NCBI RefSeq assembly: GCF_002163715.1
Contig: NZ_CP015698.1
Coordinates: forward strand, 186,001-250,000
Source of the DNA: Curvibacter sp. AEP1-3
Lineage (GTDB): Bacteria; Pseudomonadota; Gammaproteobacteria; Burkholderiales; Burkholderiaceae_C
Length of the DNA stretch: 64,000 nucleotides
Reading direction: 5' to 3'
Positions within the stretch are counted from its first letter, which is position 1. Each line of letters begins with the position of its first letter. A program made the position numbers and the translations under genes. This document shows, piece after piece, positions 50,853 through 59,677 of this stretch. The notes beneath the pieces were generated by a model. It had not been told where the DNA came from, did no database searches, and saw only the letters and a program-made list of their open reading frames with translations.

Positions 50853-52280
50853 ATGAGCAAACAATTCGACGTGATCGTCATTGGCGGCGGCCCCGGTGGC
50901 TATATTGCCGCTATCCGCGCTGCCCAGCTGGGCTTCAATGTGGCCTGTATCGACGAGTGGAAGAATGCCGCTGGCGGTCCCGCTCCCGGCGGTACCTGCA
51001 CCAACGTGGGTTGCATTCCTTCCAAGGCGTTGCTGCAATCGTCTGAGCACTTCAACCACGCCAACCACCACTTTGCCGAGCACGGCATCGAGGTGAAAGG
51101 TGTGAGCATGGATGTGGCCAAGATGCTTGCCCGCAAGAACACTGTCGTGAAGCAAAACAACGACGGCATCCTGTACTTGTTCAAAAAGAACAAGATAGCG
51201 TTCTTTCATGGCCGGGGCTCTTTCGTCAAGGCTGCTGAAGGTGGCTACGAGATTAAGGTGGCTGGCGCTGCGGAAGAAACGATCACCGGCAAGCAAATCA
51301 TCATCGCCACCGGTTCCAATGCCCGCGCACTGCCCGGCACGCCTTTTGATGAAGTCAACATCCTGTCCAACGATGGTGCCTTGAACATTGGTGCTGTGCC
51401 CAAGAAGCTGGGCCTGATCGGCTCCGGCGTGATTGGCCTGGAAATGGGTTCCGTGTGGAAACGTCTGGGCTCCGAGGTCACCATTCTCGAAGGCCTGCCC
51501 GTGTTCTTGGGCGCCGTGGATGAAGGTGTTGCGAAGGAAGCGCACAAGGCGTTCACCAAGCAAGGCCTGAAGATTGAGCTGGGCGTAAAGGTCGGCGAAA
51601 TCAAGAACGGCAAGAAGGGCGTGTCCGTTGCCTACACCAACGCCAAGGGCGAAGCCCAAACCTTGGAAGTTGACAAGCTCATCATCTCCATCGGCCGCGT
51701 GCCCAACACCATCGGCCTGAACACCGAGGCTGTGGGCTTGGCGCTGGACGAGCGCGGCGCTATCGTGGTGGACGCTGACTGCAAAACCAATCTGCCCGGT
51801 GTCTGGGCGGTGGGTGACGTGGTGCGCGGCCCGATGCTGGCGCACAAGGCGGAAGAAGAGGGCGTTGCCGTGGCTGAGCGCATTGCCGGTCAACACGGTC
51901 ACGTGAACTTCAACACCATCCCTTGGGTCATTTACACCAGCCCCGAGATCGCATGGGTTGGCCGTACCGAACAGCAGCTCAAGGCGGACGGCGTCGCCTA
52001 CAAGGCGGGTCAATTCCCGTTCCTGGCAAACGGCCGGGCACGTGCGTTGGGCGACACCACCGGTTTCGTGAAGTTCCTGGCTGACGCCAAGACGGACGAA
52101 ATCCTGGGCGTTCACATCGTTGGACCACAAGCCTCCGAGTTGATCTCGGAAGCCGTGGTGGCCATGGAGTTCAAGGCCAGTGCGGAAGACATCGCTCGCA
52201 TCTGTCATGCACACCCCTCCTTGAGTGAAGCCACCAAGGAAGCAGCGTTGGCAGTGGACAAGCGTACGCTGAACTTCTGA
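50853..52280 (+). CDS. lpd: Dihydrolipoyl dehydrogenase (E3)
   Basis: This 475-residue flavoprotein disulfide reductase re-oxidises the lipoyl group. The FAD motif is '[22 protein letters not shown]' in form. The redox-active cysteines are in '[15 protein letters not shown]' (C-x4-C), the NAD fold is '[15 protein letters not shown]', and the catalytic His-Glu pair is in '[16 protein letters not shown]'. It completes the sucA-sucB-lpd unit, although a REP-like element separates it from sucB by 140 bp. A terminator made from a dispersed repeat follows. Confidence 0.97.
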   Translation: MSKQFDVIVIGGGPGGYIAAIRAAQLGFNVACIDEWKNAAGGPAPGGTCTNVGCIPSKALLQSSEHFNHANHHFAEHGIEVKGVSMDVAKMLARKNTVVKQNNDGILYLFKKNKIAFFHGRGSFVKAAEGGYEIKVAGAAEETITGKQIIIATGSNARALPGTPFDEVNILSNDGALNIGAVPKKLGLIGSGVIGLEMGSVWKRLGSEVTILEGLPVFLGAVDEGVAKEAHKAFTKQGLKIELGVKVGEIKNGKKGVSVAYTNAKGEAQTLEVDKLIISIGRVPNTIGLNTEAVGLALDERGAIVVDADCKTNLPGVWAVGDVVRGPMLAHKAEEEGVAVAERIAGQHGHVNFNTIPWVIYTSPEIAWVGRTEQQLKADGVAYKAGQFPFLANGRARALGDTTGFVKFLADAKTDEILGVHIVGPQASELISEAVVAMEFKASAEDIARICHAHPSLSEATKEAALAVDKRTLNF

Positions 52281-52296
52281 TCGTTGTAAGCCAAAC

Positions 52297-52341
52297 AAGC
52301 TGCTAGCGCCCGTCATTCGTGCGCTAGCAGCTTCTCTTTTT
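52297..52341 (+). terminator. Terminator after lpd made from dispersed repeat copy F
   Basis: AAGCTGCTAGCGC (52297-52309) and GCGCTAGCAGCTT (52321-52333) form a perfect 13-bp stem, followed by CTCTTTTT. The stem sequence is that of the dispersed repeat, closest to copy E (GCTGCTAGCGCCCGT). Confidence 0.85.
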
Positions 52342-52361
52342 GTAGCATACCGGAGCATGCA

Positions 52362-53459
52362 TTGAGCGTCAAAGAAGCCTATGAGGCGGAGTTGAAGGCC
52401 CGTGGATACACCGCCGACCCGGCGCAGTTGCGCGCCGTGGAGGCCTTGGAGCGCTGTGCCAACGATTGGGCTGTCTATAAAGCCAAACGCTCGAATGCCC
52501 TCAAGAAGCTGATCAACCGGCCTGAGATTCCGCGAGGCGTGTACATGTACGGCGGGGTAGGGCGGGGCAAGAGCTTTCTGATGGATTGCTTTTTCAATGC
52601 CGTGCCGCTCAAGCGTAAAACCCGCTTGCATTTTCATGAGTTCATGCGTGAGGTTCACCACGAACTGGTAAACCTGCAAGGGACGGTGAATCCGCTGGAC
52701 GAGTTGGGTAAGCGCATGTCCAAGCGTTACCGCTTGATCTGCTTTGACGAGTTCCACGTTGCGGACATTACCGACGCCATGATCCTCCACCGTTTGCTCA
52801 ACGCCCTGTTTGACAACGGGGTGGGTTTTGTGACGACCTCGAATTTCAAGCCGGATGATCTTTATCCCGGTGGCCTGCACCGGGACCGCATCCTGCCGGC
52901 CATTGCCCTGTTGAACGCCAAGCTGGAAGTGCTCAACGTCGATAACGGAACGGATTACCGCCGTCGCACCTTGGAGGATGCCAAGCTTTACCACGTGCCC
53001 AATGGCGCGGTAGCGGATGCCGCGATGACGGCTACCTTCAATGCGCTGGCCGAGCAGCATGATGAAGACCCGCTGTTGCATATTGAGTCGCGCCAGATCA
53101 GCGCCATGCGCAAGGCGGGGGGCGTTGTGTGGTTTGACTTCAAGACGCTGTGTGGGGGGCCCCGCTCGCAAAATGATTATCTGGAAATTGCGTCACGCTT
53201 CCACACCGTGTTTCTCAGTGGTGTGCCGCATATGCCGGTGCGCATGGCATCGGAAGCCCGGCGCTTCACCTGGTTGGTGGATGTGCTGTATGACCGGCGC
53301 GTCAAGCTCATCATGTCTGCGGATGTGGCGCCCGAAGGCTTGTACACCGAGGGTCCCATGTCGCATGAGTTTCCCCGTACCGTTTCGCGGTTGACAGAAA
53401 TGCAGTCCAAAGAATTTTTGGATTTGGAGCGTCGCACGGTGGATACGCGACTCACATGA
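52362..53459 (+). CDS. zapE: Cell division protein ZapE (AFG1-like ATPase)
   Basis: This 365-residue P-loop ATPase has Walker A in 'YMYGGVGRGKSFLMD' (about 61-75) and Walker B in 'RLICFDEFHVADITDA'. 'VGFVTTSNFKPDDLYPGGLHRDRILPAI' and the C-terminal 'FRDLCGGPRSQNDY'-like 'FKTLCGGPRSQNDYLEIA' are AFG1/ZapE signatures. In E. coli ZapE associates with the FtsZ ring under low oxygen; other AFG1 proteins assist proteolysis. The start is TTG (no ATG fits before 'SVKEAYEAELKARGY'). Its position after lpd is common in Burkholderiales. Confidence 0.92.
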   Translation: MSVKEAYEAELKARGYTADPAQLRAVEALERCANDWAVYKAKRSNALKKLINRPEIPRGVYMYGGVGRGKSFLMDCFFNAVPLKRKTRLHFHEFMREVHHELVNLQGTVNPLDELGKRMSKRYRLICFDEFHVADITDAMILHRLLNALFDNGVGFVTTSNFKPDDLYPGGLHRDRILPAIALLNAKLEVLNVDNGTDYRRRTLEDAKLYHVPNGAVADAAMTATFNALAEQHDEDPLLHIESRQISAMRKAGGVVWFDFKTLCGGPRSQNDYLEIASRFHTVFLSGVPHMPVRMASEARRFTWLVDVLYDRRVKLIMSADVAPEGLYTEGPMSHEFPRTVSRLTEMQSKEFLDLERRTVDTRLT

Positions 53460-54004
53460 TGCGCATTCTGTTTGGTATTTGCTTAGGGCTTTTGTCCGTT
53501 ATAGCCCTTGCGCAAGGAGGCGATTCTCTCCAAGCAGTCGAGGCTGAGCGCGCGAAATTGCAGGCCGAGAGTCGCAATGCCGAGGCATTGTGTTACGAGC
53601 GCTTTGCAGTGAATGCCTGCCTGTCTGAAGTAGCCGCCCAGCGGCGCGCACAAGCGGCAGTCTTGCGGAAACGTGAACTCGTATTGCGGGATGCTCAGCG
53701 TGCCGAACGCACCCGTGAGCAACTGGATCGATTGAATGAGAAGCAAGCGGACGAGCTTCAGCGAAACTTGGAAGCGCAAGGTAAGCCGGCAGCGCCTCCG
53801 GCAGAAACCAAAGTAGCACCGGCGCCTGCGAAGCCTGCTGCTCCGGCAATGGACAAGGCAACACCTATCACGCCCGAGCAGGCAGCCGCCAATCGGGCAG
53901 CATTTGAAGCCAAGCAGGAAGAGGCGGCTCGTCGAAGAGTGGAGTTGGAAAAACGCTTGCTGGAAAAAAAGGACCGGGCGGAGCCCCTGCCGACCACGCC
54001 TTAG
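53456..54004 (+). CDS. Secreted coiled-coil protein of unknown function
   Basis: This 182-residue protein is not recognised. It has a signal peptide ('LFGICLGLLSVIALAQG', cleavage near residue 20). A charged helical region with two cysteines follows ('ALCYERFAVNACLSEVAAQRRAQAAV', about 43-70), then a Pro/Ala-rich linker (about 106-135) and a second charged helix rich in Arg, Lys and Glu. It should be periplasmic. Its ATG overlaps the zapE stop (ATGA), so the two are co-translated. Its 3' end overlaps the convergent phosphatase gene by 4 bp. Confidence 0.8.
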   Translation: MMRILFGICLGLLSVIALAQGGDSLQAVEAERAKLQAESRNAEALCYERFAVNACLSEVAAQRRAQAAVLRKRELVLRDAQRAERTREQLDRLNEKQADELQRNLEAQGKPAAPPAETKVAPAPAKPAAPAMDKATPITPEQAAANRAAFEAKQEEAARRRVELEKRLLEKKDRAEPLPTTP

Positions 54005-54762
54005 TGGTGCAAAGATTCCACTTTGACGATGACTACCGACAGGTTGTCGCCACCACCCCGGGCCCGGGAGCGTGCTTTTTCAATCAAAAATTCGGTGGCT
54101 TCGCGCGCGGAAAGGGTAGACAACACGGAACCTAGCTCGCCATTGTTGAAGTAGTGCCAAACGCCGTCGCTGCAGGCCATCAGCACGTCACCGGTACGCA
54201 ACTTGGGAATGAAGTGGAAGTCCACAGGGGGCTCATTTTCAGTACCCAGACAGCCCATCAAGATGTTGGATTGCGGGTGGCTGGCTGCCTGCTCTTCGGT
54301 GATTTCCCCCCTATTGACCAGCGCCTGCACATAGGAGTGATCCATGGTCCGCTTGATGAAGCGGTTGCCATGGAATTGGTACACGCGGGAGTCTCCGGTA
54401 TGGGCCCAGTGACAGTCGCCACCCGGATTGATCAAAAACGCAGCGAGAGTGCTGTGCGGCTCCTCTTCAGACGAGATGGCTGTCAGCTTGATCACGATGT
54501 GGGCCTCTTGCACCATCTGCCGCAAGGTCGCGATGGCATCGTCTGTATCCGGGTCATAACGCTCGAATAACTGCTTGGCCGTCAGCATGACTTGGTCGGA
54601 TGCTTTGCGTCCACCGCTACGTCCACCCATGCCATCAGCGACGATGGCCAGCAGACACCCGTTCACTCTGGGGTGCTTAAACAAAGACACCTGGTCTTGC
54701 TGGTATTCGCGGTCACCCTTGTGGATGCCGGTAGAGGCGCTGAGGCGATAGCCAGAGGACAT
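54001..54762 (-). CDS. PP2C-type serine/threonine protein phosphatase
   Basis: This 253-residue single-domain phosphatase has the metal-coordinating PP2C motifs in order: 'GDREYQQDQ', 'VADGMGG' (about 43-49), 'HTGDSRVYQF', 'MDHSYVQALVNRGEI', 'ACSDGVWHY' and 'GGGDNLSVVIV'. It resembles Stp/PrpC, which reverse Hanks-type kinase phosphorylation, or the phosphatases of type VI secretion. No partner kinase or FHA protein is adjacent. The ATG at 54762 is followed directly by the family N-terminus; an upstream start at 54804 is possible. Confidence 0.9.
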   Translation of the reverse strand: MSSGYRLSASTGIHKGDREYQQDQVSLFKHPRVNGCLLAIVADGMGGRSGGRKASDQVMLTAKQLFERYDPDTDDAIATLRQMVQEAHIVIKLTAISSEEEPHSTLAAFLINPGGDCHWAHTGDSRVYQFHGNRFIKRTMDHSYVQALVNRGEITEEQAASHPQSNILMGCLGTENEPPVDFHFIPKLRTGDVLMACSDGVWHYFNNGELGSVLSTLSAREATEFLIEKARSRARGGGDNLSVVIVKVESLHH

Positions 54763-54873
54763 GGTGTGCAGTTGAAGGGGTAAATCGGTGCCGAGCGTAT
54801 GCAACTCGCCGTATTATCGAATGCATCGCAGTTCAGACAACCAGTTTAACCACCTAGCGGGGCGCTTTTACCT

Positions 54874-55080
54874 TTGGAAACCAATCTTCATTCCCCCGGG
54901 CGCCGGCTTATCGAATTGAGGATGGCACATCATGAATTGGATGTCTGCATCGACAGCGCGGACCTGCCCGGTAGGCTTCGCGATGATTTGCAGTTGCAAC
55001 GACTCAAGAAAAGGCGTCTTGCCCTCCGCGATGAAATTACAGTACTGGAGCGCAGCCTGAGTCCGGATGAGTCGGCATGA
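54874..55080 (+). CDS. DUF465 (YdcH-like) small protein
   Basis: This 68-residue alpha-helical hairpin protein has 'HHELDVCIDSADL' and 'LQRLKKRRLALRDEITVLE', the two conserved halves of DUF465/YdcH proteins. Their function is unknown. The start is probably the TTG at 54874, although the family alignment also allows the ATG at 54922 ('MAHHELDVC'). The stop codon overlaps the start of the helicase gene (ATGA), so the pair is coupled. Confidence 0.75.
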   Translation: METNLHSPGRRLIELRMAHHELDVCIDSADLPGRLRDDLQLQRLKKRRLALRDEITVLERSLSPDESA

Positions 55081-57080
55081 CTTCGCTGTTGGTGGAGCGA
55101 GTCGCAGAAGTATTTGCGCCCCGCGGCTTGTTGGGAGATGCGGTTCCGGAATATTTGCCCCGTAAAGGACAGCAAGATATGGCTGCTGCAGTCGCTGGCA
55201 ATATTCGGGACTGTGGTGTCTTGGTCGTAGAGGCCGGTACTGGCGTTGGGAAGACCTTTGCGTATCTGGTGCCCGCTTTGCTGAGTGGACAAAAGGTGCT
55301 TCTCTCTACGGCCACCAAAGCGTTGCAAGACCAGCTTTTCACGCGCGACATTCCGGAGCTACTGGAAATACTGAAAATTCCGGTACGCGTAGCTTTGCTA
55401 AAGGGGCGCAGCAGTTATGTGTGCTTGCACCGATTGGCCAATGCACGCCATTCCGGAATCCTGCAAAGCGCTGCGCCCTTGCGTTTGTTGGGGCAGGTGG
55501 AGAGCTGGGTGACGGCGACCAGAACCGGAGATGTCTCAGAGGTGCCGGCACTGGAGGAGTCGCAGCAGCTGCTTCCGCTGATCACATCTACCCGTGAAAA
55601 CTGCACCACATCAAAGTGTCCACGGTACCAGGAGTGCCATCTCTATAAGGCGCGGCGGGATGCCATGGCCGCGGATGTGGTGGTCATTAACCACCATTTG
55701 TTTTTTGCGGACTCTAACGTGCGTGAATCCGGAGTCGCTGAACTTCTCCCGACCGTGAATGCGGTGGTTTTTGACGAGGCGCACCAGCTCAATGACATCG
55801 GAGTCCAATTTCTCGGGCGGCAATGGTCGACCCTGCAATTGCTCAATCTGGGAAGGGATGTAGTGTTCGTGGGTTTGCAATGGGCACGGGGCATGGCCAA
55901 TTGGCAGCTGCTGGTGGAGCAACTGGAAATGGCGGTTGTGGACATGCAATTAGTGTGTCAGGAGAGCGCTGCAAACACCCCTCGCTTGCCATGGCAAGCC
56001 CTTGTTCCGGAAGGACTGTCGCCTGGTTTGTGGGAGCGTCGCCTGGGACGCTTGTTGCAGGCCCATGCCACTCTATTGCAAGCGCTTCAAGGCGTGGCTG
56101 ATGCGCACCAGGAGCTGGCCGCCTTGGCTGAACGGGCGTCGATACTTAAAGATCACTTGGATCGGGCAGCACTTCCGGCGGAAGATGGATTGATCCGTTG
56201 GATGGATAACGGCACTCGTTTGCGCTTCGTGGAGTCCCCTATGGACATATCAGACGCGATGCGGAGCAAAGTGACGGGCGCACTCGAGGCTGGTTCCCGG
56301 GTGTCGTGGACTTTTACCTCTGCAACCTTGGGCCCCGGCTCAGATTTGGCTTGGTTTGTGAACTCTGCAGGGCTCCATGGTGCAAATGTCTTGAAGGTTG
56401 AAAGTCCTTTCAATTACGAGCATCAGGCCGCGCTGTACGTTCCCGGCGCGATTCCTGCGCCGTCTCACCCCAATCATGGCACTCGCGTTGCTGCATTGGC
56501 AGCAGAAGGCGCAGAGATTCTTGGCGGACGCACCATGGTTTTAACTACCACTTTGCGTGCTATGCGCTTGATTGGTGAAACGATACGGAAGCTCCTTCCA
56601 CCTCACCTGGATATGGCTGTGTTGGTGCAAGGTGAGAGCTCCAAGCGAGAACTGCTGGAGCGCTTCCAGCAGCGGGAAGGATTAGGGTGTGTGTTGGTGG
56701 CCTCTGCCTCATTTTGGGAGGGGGTAGACATTCCCGGCCGGACCTTGCAACTACTGCTGATTGACAAGATACCTTTTGCTCCGCCGGATGACCCGCTACT
56801 CCAAGCCAGATGTAAGCAAGTGGATGAGGCTGGGGGTAGCTCTTTCAATGAGGTTCAGCTACCCATGGCTGCCGTAGCCTTACGACAAGGGGTAGGGCGC
56901 CTGATCCGCAGGGAGTCAGACCGCGGTGTGCTGGTGGTGTGCGATGTACGACTGCGCTCCATGGGCTACGGGCGCAAGTTACTGTCAGCCTTGCCTGTCA
57001 TGCGTATCGTCAAGGACGACACTCAGTTTCAGGCAGAACTCAAGGCGCTTACCAAATCTTCCACCATGGATCTGAATTAG
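55077..57080 (+). CDS. ATP-dependent DNA helicase, DinG/YoaA (XPD-like) family
   Basis: This 667-residue superfamily 2 iron-sulfur helicase unwinds DNA 5' to 3'. Walker A is 'VEAGTGVGKTFAYLVP' (about 48-63). The four cluster cysteines are in 'SSYVCLHR' and 'NCTTSKCPRYQECHLY'. The DEAH box is 'VVFDEAHQL', and the C-terminal motifs are 'SASFWEGVDIPG' and 'LRQGVGRLIRRESDRGV'. It fits YoaA, which helps repair damaged forks, or DinG, which removes R-loops. It begins within the DUF465 stop codon and its 3' end overlaps bamD (opposite strand) by 32 bp. Confidence 0.92.
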   Translation: MTSLLVERVAEVFAPRGLLGDAVPEYLPRKGQQDMAAAVAGNIRDCGVLVVEAGTGVGKTFAYLVPALLSGQKVLLSTATKALQDQLFTRDIPELLEILKIPVRVALLKGRSSYVCLHRLANARHSGILQSAAPLRLLGQVESWVTATRTGDVSEVPALEESQQLLPLITSTRENCTTSKCPRYQECHLYKARRDAMAADVVVINHHLFFADSNVRESGVAELLPTVNAVVFDEAHQLNDIGVQFLGRQWSTLQLLNLGRDVVFVGLQWARGMANWQLLVEQLEMAVVDMQLVCQESAANTPRLPWQALVPEGLSPGLWERRLGRLLQAHATLLQALQGVADAHQELAALAERASILKDHLDRAALPAEDGLIRWMDNGTRLRFVESPMDISDAMRSKVTGALEAGSRVSWTFTSATLGPGSDLAWFVNSAGLHGANVLKVESPFNYEHQAALYVPGAIPAPSHPNHGTRVAALAAEGAEILGGRTMVLTTTLRAMRLIGETIRKLLPPHLDMAVLVQGESSKRELLERFQQREGLGCVLVASASFWEGVDIPGRTLQLLLIDKIPFAPPDDPLLQARCKQVDEAGGSSFNEVQLPMAAVALRQGVGRLIRRESDRGVLVVCDVRLRSMGYGRKLLSALPVMRIVKDDTQFQAELKALTKSSTMDLN

Positions 57081-57855
57081 CTTTCCCGCCTTTGAGCAGG
57101 AAGTCGGACTGGGGGAAGTTCTTTTCAAGCACACGTTTGGCATCGTCACGAAGCTGTTCCATGCCCAAGGCGTCGTAGGATTTGTAGAGGATAAAAAGTG
57201 CCTCCTCAGTGGCTGGAACATCGCGGTAATCAGTAATGCACTGCTGTGCGCGGTTGGCGGCAGCCAGATACGCACCACGCTTGTAGTAGTACTTGGCGAC
57301 ATGCACTTCGTACTGCGCCAAGGAACCCACGATGTAATTCATGCGCTGTTGCGCATCTGGTGCGTATTTCGAATCAGGGAATCGTGTCGTCAGCTCTTTG
57401 AATGATTCAAAAGATTCTTTGGCCGCCTTCTGATCCCGTTCGGCGAGGTCTTGACGGGTAATGGATGACAGCAAGCCCAGGTCGTCATTGAAGTTAACGA
57501 TGCCGCGCAAGTAAATGGCGTAATCCAATGCAGGGCTGGCAGGGTGGAGTTTGATGAAGCGTTCCAAAGTGGCCAAAGATTGGGCTTGTTCACCTGCCTT
57601 GAACTGTGCATAGGCTTTGTCCAACTGAGCTTGCTGTGCGAGTGGGGTACCAGCGGCTCTGGCCTCCAGCTTTTCAAGCAGCGGTACGGCCTTGTCCCAT
57701 TGGGATGCACCCATCTCGTCCTTGGCCTCGGCGTACAGTCGGTTGGGGCTCATTCCTGCCGTTTTGTCTACCGGTGCACTGGAGCAACCTGCCAGCAGTG
57801 TCGCCATGGTCGTCAGCATCGTGGCACAAACGACCGATAATTTCGCACGCAGCAT
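57049..57855 (-). CDS. bamD: Outer membrane assembly lipoprotein BamD
   Basis: This 268-residue lipoprotein has a signal peptide with lipobox 'LLAGC' (acylated Cys about residue 24) and five TPR-like repeats, as in BamD. 'RLYAEAKDEMGASQWDKAVPLLEKLEAR', 'YAIYLRGIVNF', 'TRFPDSKYAPDAQQRMNYIVGSLAQYEVHVAKYYYKRGAYLAAANRAQ' region features are diagnostic. It is an essential part of the BAM complex that inserts beta-barrel proteins. It is divergent from rluD with almost no gap, and a TATAAT on the minus strand (57887-57892) may be its -10 element. Confidence 0.95.
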   Translation of the reverse strand: MLRAKLSVVCATMLTTMATLLAGCSSAPVDKTAGMSPNRLYAEAKDEMGASQWDKAVPLLEKLEARAAGTPLAQQAQLDKAYAQFKAGEQAQSLATLERFIKLHPASPALDYAIYLRGIVNFNDDLGLLSSITRQDLAERDQKAAKESFESFKELTTRFPDSKYAPDAQQRMNYIVGSLAQYEVHVAKYYYKRGAYLAAANRAQQCITDYRDVPATEEALFILYKSYDALGMEQLRDDAKRVLEKNFPQSDFLLKGGKANSDPWWKIW

Positions 57856-57868
57856 CTTGGGGACTTTC

Positions 57869-58897
57869 TTGAATCAAACCGTTGGAATTATATCGGCGCA
57901 CTCTGTGCAAGCAGAGGCGGATGAGGCGTCTGATATCGCCAGCGAAGCAGAGTTCCGCAGCTTCACATTAGACGCTTCTTTGCATGGTGAGCGTCTTGAC
58001 CGGGCACTGGCATTCAGTGTTCAGGAGTTTTCGCGCAGCTATCTCCAGCAGCTTATTGAATCCGGGTTCGTACAAGTTAATGGCAAAGTCGTTACCAAGA
58101 CTTCGGGCAAGGTAAAGGTGGGCGAGGAGCTTACTGTGGAGCTCAAGCCAACCCCGCAAAGCCAGGCCTTCAAGCCTGAGCCCATGGCTCTGGACGTGGT
58201 CCACGAGGACGAACACGTATTGGTTATCAACAAACCAGCAGGGTTGGTGGTTCATCCGGCGCCCGGAAATTGGAGCGGAACACTCCTGAACGGTCTGCTG
58301 GCCTACAGTCCGCATGCCGCGCTGGTCCCACGGGCGGGGATTGTCCATCGGCTTGACAAGGACACCAGTGGATTGATGGTGGTGGCCCGATCAAGGACTG
58401 CCATGGATGCTCTCGTAAATGCAATTGCAGCGAGGGAAGTAAGTCGCCAATATTTCGCGATTGCACACAAGACTTGGCCTTGGACGCGATTGAAAGAAGT
58501 CGATGCTCCTATCGGACGAGATCCGCGTAATCGACTGCGAATGGCAGTAGTCGATCTGGCACATCAATCCGGCAAAGAGGCGAAAACAGACTTCAGTTTG
58601 ATTAGCAACAGTCAAGTAGCCTGTTGGGTCAGGTGCATTTTGCACACGGGGCGTACCCATCAGATCCGGGTCCATATGGCGCACATCGGCCATCCATTGG
58701 TGGCCGATGCGGTATACGGAGGAGCTGTATTGGGGGAAATGACTCGTCAAGCTCTGCACGCCTGCCGTTTGGCATTCAATCATCCCGTTTCGGGAGAGTC
58801 TTTGGAATTTGAATGTGGCCCGCCATCTGATTTCATGGCGCTTTGCGCTGAATTGGGCCTCGGGTACAATCAAGCTCGCAAACCGGGAGGTTTGTAG
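57869..58897 (+). CDS. rluD: 23S rRNA pseudouridine synthase RluD
   Basis: This roughly 342-residue enzyme makes pseudouridines 1911, 1915 and 1917 in helix 69 of 23S rRNA. An S4 RNA-binding domain ('GERLDRALAFSVQEFSRSYLQQLIESGFVQVNGK') precedes the RluA-type catalytic domain with the active Asp in 'HRLDKDTSGLMVVARS' and 'LHTGRTHQIRVHMAHIGHPLVAD'. The start is uncertain: TTG at 57869 has a GGGGA site, GTG at 57905 is an alternative, and the longer frame back to 57692 would run through bamD. It is divergent from bamD, an arrangement common in proteobacteria. Confidence 0.92.
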   Translation: MNQTVGIISAHSVQAEADEASDIASEAEFRSFTLDASLHGERLDRALAFSVQEFSRSYLQQLIESGFVQVNGKVVTKTSGKVKVGEELTVELKPTPQSQAFKPEPMALDVVHEDEHVLVINKPAGLVVHPAPGNWSGTLLNGLLAYSPHAALVPRAGIVHRLDKDTSGLMVVARSRTAMDALVNAIAAREVSRQYFAIAHKTWPWTRLKEVDAPIGRDPRNRLRMAVVDLAHQSGKEAKTDFSLISNSQVACWVRCILHTGRTHQIRVHMAHIGHPLVADAVYGGAVLGEMTRQALHACRLAFNHPVSGESLEFECGPPSDFMALCAELGLGYNQARKPGGL

Positions 58898-59005
58898 CTA
58901 CGTCTCTCGTAGGGTAGTCAAGTTGCGGCCAATGCCCTTCCTACCGTCGGTGCGATCGTTTCCGGTCTGCCATTTTTTCCGGCTCTCCATCATTACGTAC
59001 AGACT

Positions 59006-59677
59006 ATGAATATGGTCGATGCCAAGCGTGTACTTGAAACCGCCTTGATATGTGCCCAACAGCCTTTGACTGTCAAGGCTTTGCGTGAATTGTTTGCCGA
59101 TGCAATTGGCGCTGACACTGTGAAGAATTTGCTCAGTGAGTTACAAACAGAATGGGTGGGCCGGGGTGTCGAGTTAGTGAGCGTTTCGAGTGGATGGCGA
59201 TTCCAGAGCCGTCCTGAAATGCGGGAATATCTGGACAGATTGCACCCCGAGAAGCCGCCCAAGTACACCCGTGCAACCTTGGAGACATTAGCCATTATTG
59301 CCTACAGGCAGCCGGTTACCCGAGGTGACATGGAGGACATCCGTGGCGTCACCATCAGCTCATTGTTGATCAAGCAATTGGAAGATAGGGGATGGGTGGA
59401 GGTGATCGGGCATCGTGAGGCACCTGGCAGGCCTGCGCTGTACGCAACCACGAAGCAGTTTTTGGATGATTTGGGCCTTGCGTCCCTGGATCAATTGCCA
59501 CTTCTTGAATCGCCAGAGCGCGGGGAAGATTCCATGGCTGGACTAGAGGGGCTGTTGGGAGCTTCGGGCGAGGTGGTTGATCATGGAACAGTTGGAGCAA
59601 GCAATCCAGACGAGCAACAAATGGCGATGCCACTTCAGGCCGCGCTAGAAGAAATTGATAACGGAACACAAACATGA
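59006..59677 (+). CDS. scpB: Segregation and condensation protein B
   Basis: This 223-residue protein has two winged-helix domains. '[25 protein letters not shown]' and '[24 protein letters not shown]' mark the first; '[29 protein letters not shown]'-type '[19 protein letters not shown]' and '[25 protein letters not shown]' mark the second and are highly conserved in ScpB. It works with ScpA and SMC in chromosome segregation; neither partner is in the window. The C-terminal 50 residues are a variable acidic tail. The stop overlaps the rluB start by 4 bp. Confidence 0.93.
   Translation: MNMVDAKRVLETALICAQQPLTVKALRELFADAIGADTVKNLLSELQTEWVGRGVELVSVSSGWRFQSRPEMREYLDRLHPEKPPKYTRATLETLAIIAYRQPVTRGDMEDIRGVTISSLLIKQLEDRGWVEVIGHREAPGRPALYATTKQFLDDLGLASLDQLPLLESPERGEDSMAGLEGLLGASGEVVDHGTVGASNPDEQQMAMPLQAALEEIDNGTQT

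Noticed and set aside
50613..53171. Very long open frame (852 codons) on the minus strand across lpd and zapE
   Set aside because: It is antisense to well-identified sucB, lpd and zapE, and its translation is low-complexity and rich in His, Gly, Val and Arg. High GC codon bias produces such shadow frames.
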